A stretch of 53,082 nucleotides of DNA from an uncultured Actinomycetes bacterium (lineage in GTDB: Bacteria; Actinomycetota; Acidimicrobiia; Acidimicrobiales; RAAP-2). The position numbers and the translations under genes were made by a program. Below are positions 52,613 through 53,082 of this stretch, piece after piece (position 1 is the first letter of the stretch; each line of letters starts with the position of its first letter). The DNA is taken from the NCBI GenBank assembly GCA_903885505.1, contig CAISIU010000040.1:1-53082 (forward strand), read 5' to 3'. Under the pieces are notes generated by a model. The model was not told the origin of the DNA, made no database searches, and saw only the letters and a list, made by a program, of their open reading frames with translations.

Positions 52613-53082
52613 TACGCCTTGGGCTGAATCTTGATTCGCAGGTCGCGGATCTGTCGTTCCGTGATCTGCTTCGGGGCCCCGGTCATCAAGTCGGAACCCG
52701 ACTGAGTCTTCGGGAAGGCGATGACTTCGCGAATGTTCTCTTCACCGGCGAAAATGGCCACGAGACGGTCCACGCCGAAGGCGAAACCGGCGTGCGGCGG
52801 GGCGCCATAACGGAACGCACCGAGCAAGAAACCGAAACGACTCTCGGCTTCCTCATCGGAAATTCCCAGCGAACGAAACACGCGAGCCTGAATATCGCTG
52901 CGGTGAATACGCACGGAGCCAGAACCCAACTCCCAGCCGTTCAGAACCAAGTCGTAAGCCTGCGATCGAACCTTCAGCGGGTCTGTTTCCATGAGGTCAA
53001 AGTCGTCGGGGTGCGGCATGGTGAAGGGGTGGTGAGCCGCCATCGGGTTGCCGTCCTCGTCGAGGCCCTCGAACATCGGAAA
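52612..53082 (-). CDS. aspS: Aspartyl-tRNA synthetase, C-terminal part (runs off right edge)
   Basis: The last 157 residues of AspRS. Seen: [11 protein letters not shown] after the GAD insertion, [21 protein letters not shown], and class II motif 3 [20 protein letters not shown], then [20 protein letters not shown]. These match the bacterial-type enzyme with GAD domain. The N-terminal anticodon-binding and core catalytic parts are outside the window. Its TAG stop (52612-52614) overlaps the rarA GTG start. Whether it is discriminating or non-discriminating for tRNA-Asn cannot be judged from this fragment. Confidence 0.95.
   Translation of the reverse strand, partial: FPMFEGLDEDGNPMAAHHPFTMPHPDDFDLMETDPLKVRSQAYDLVLNGWELGSGSVRIHRSDIQARVFRSLGISDEEAESRFGFLLGAFRYGAPPHAGFAFGVDRLVAIFAGEENIREVIAFPKTQSGSDLMTGAPKQITERQIRDLRIKIQPKA

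Noticed and set aside
1-53082. CRISPR arrays, insertion sequences, prophage, integrases, toxin-antitoxin and defence genes
   Set aside because: No direct-repeat array, transposase or integrase motifs were seen in any frame. All genes found are core or envelope genes, so no mobile element is claimed.

Overview
This window looks like core chromosome from an actinobacterium. The evidence is an AftD-family arabinofuranosyltransferase-like protein, a MshD-like acetyltransferase, a polyprenol-phosphate-mannose synthase, an ANTAR response regulator of PdtaR type, an actinobacterial-type RpsA, and PolA with a decayed proofreading domain. By eye the base composition is moderately GC-rich. That, with the extreme compactness, would fit a streamlined class such as Acidimicrobiia, but the taxon is inference. 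I found no insertion sequence, prophage, CRISPR array, toxin-antitoxin or defence gene. No gene-free stretch exceeds 300 bases.

Layout from left to right: (1) 1-6565, minus strand: coaE-uvrB-uvrA-uvrC (uvrC runs off the left edge), which is nucleotide excision repair plus the last step of CoA synthesis. (2) 6620-17207: a cell-envelope glycan cluster with a 1409-residue AftD-like GT-C enzyme, a degenerate methyltransferase, a GT4 glycosyltransferase, a Wzx/MATE-like flippase, a UDP-galactopyranose-mutase-like flavoprotein and a GT39-like glycosyltransferase. (3) 17280-21091: a Dpp/Opp-type ABC importer with two permeases and two ATPases but no binding protein, closed by a strong bidirectional terminator. 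(4) 21161-26720, minus strand: menC, pdtaR-like regulator, polA, rpsA. (5) tRNA-Leu(CAA), then fabD-fabG-acpP-fabF for type II fatty-acid synthesis. (6) 29904-35694, minus strand: a GroES-like gene, trpE, a short YgfZ-like gene, trpC, trpF, trpB, trpA. (7) 35750-39741: a small unknown ORF, MshD-like GNAT, VIT/CCC1 transporter (opposite strand), MaoC-like dehydratase, menG/ubiE and menF. (8) 39731-45018: Ppm1-like mannosyltransferase, YbhN-like flippase, ppk1 and a RodA/FtsW-like SEDS protein. (9) 45015-53082, minus strand: aspS (partial)-rarA-alaS-ruvX-mltG-aroE-rodA-DUF151 nuclease.

Two properties run through the whole window. First, fifteen genes carry a TAnnnT hexamer exactly 6 or 7 bases before the start codon. 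This is the arrangement expected of leaderless transcripts, and it fixes several start codons and reveals promoters inside apparent operons. Second, six of the seven convergent gene pairs overlap at their 3' ends, leaving no room for terminators. Menaquinone synthesis (menC, menG, menF), tryptophan, fatty acids and peptidoglycan elongation (mltG, rodA, second SEDS protein) are all represented. I did not find a clearly novel multi-gene system. The most unusual points are the GroES-like/YgfZ-bearing trp operon, the leaderless promoter grammar, and the AftD-centred envelope cluster.
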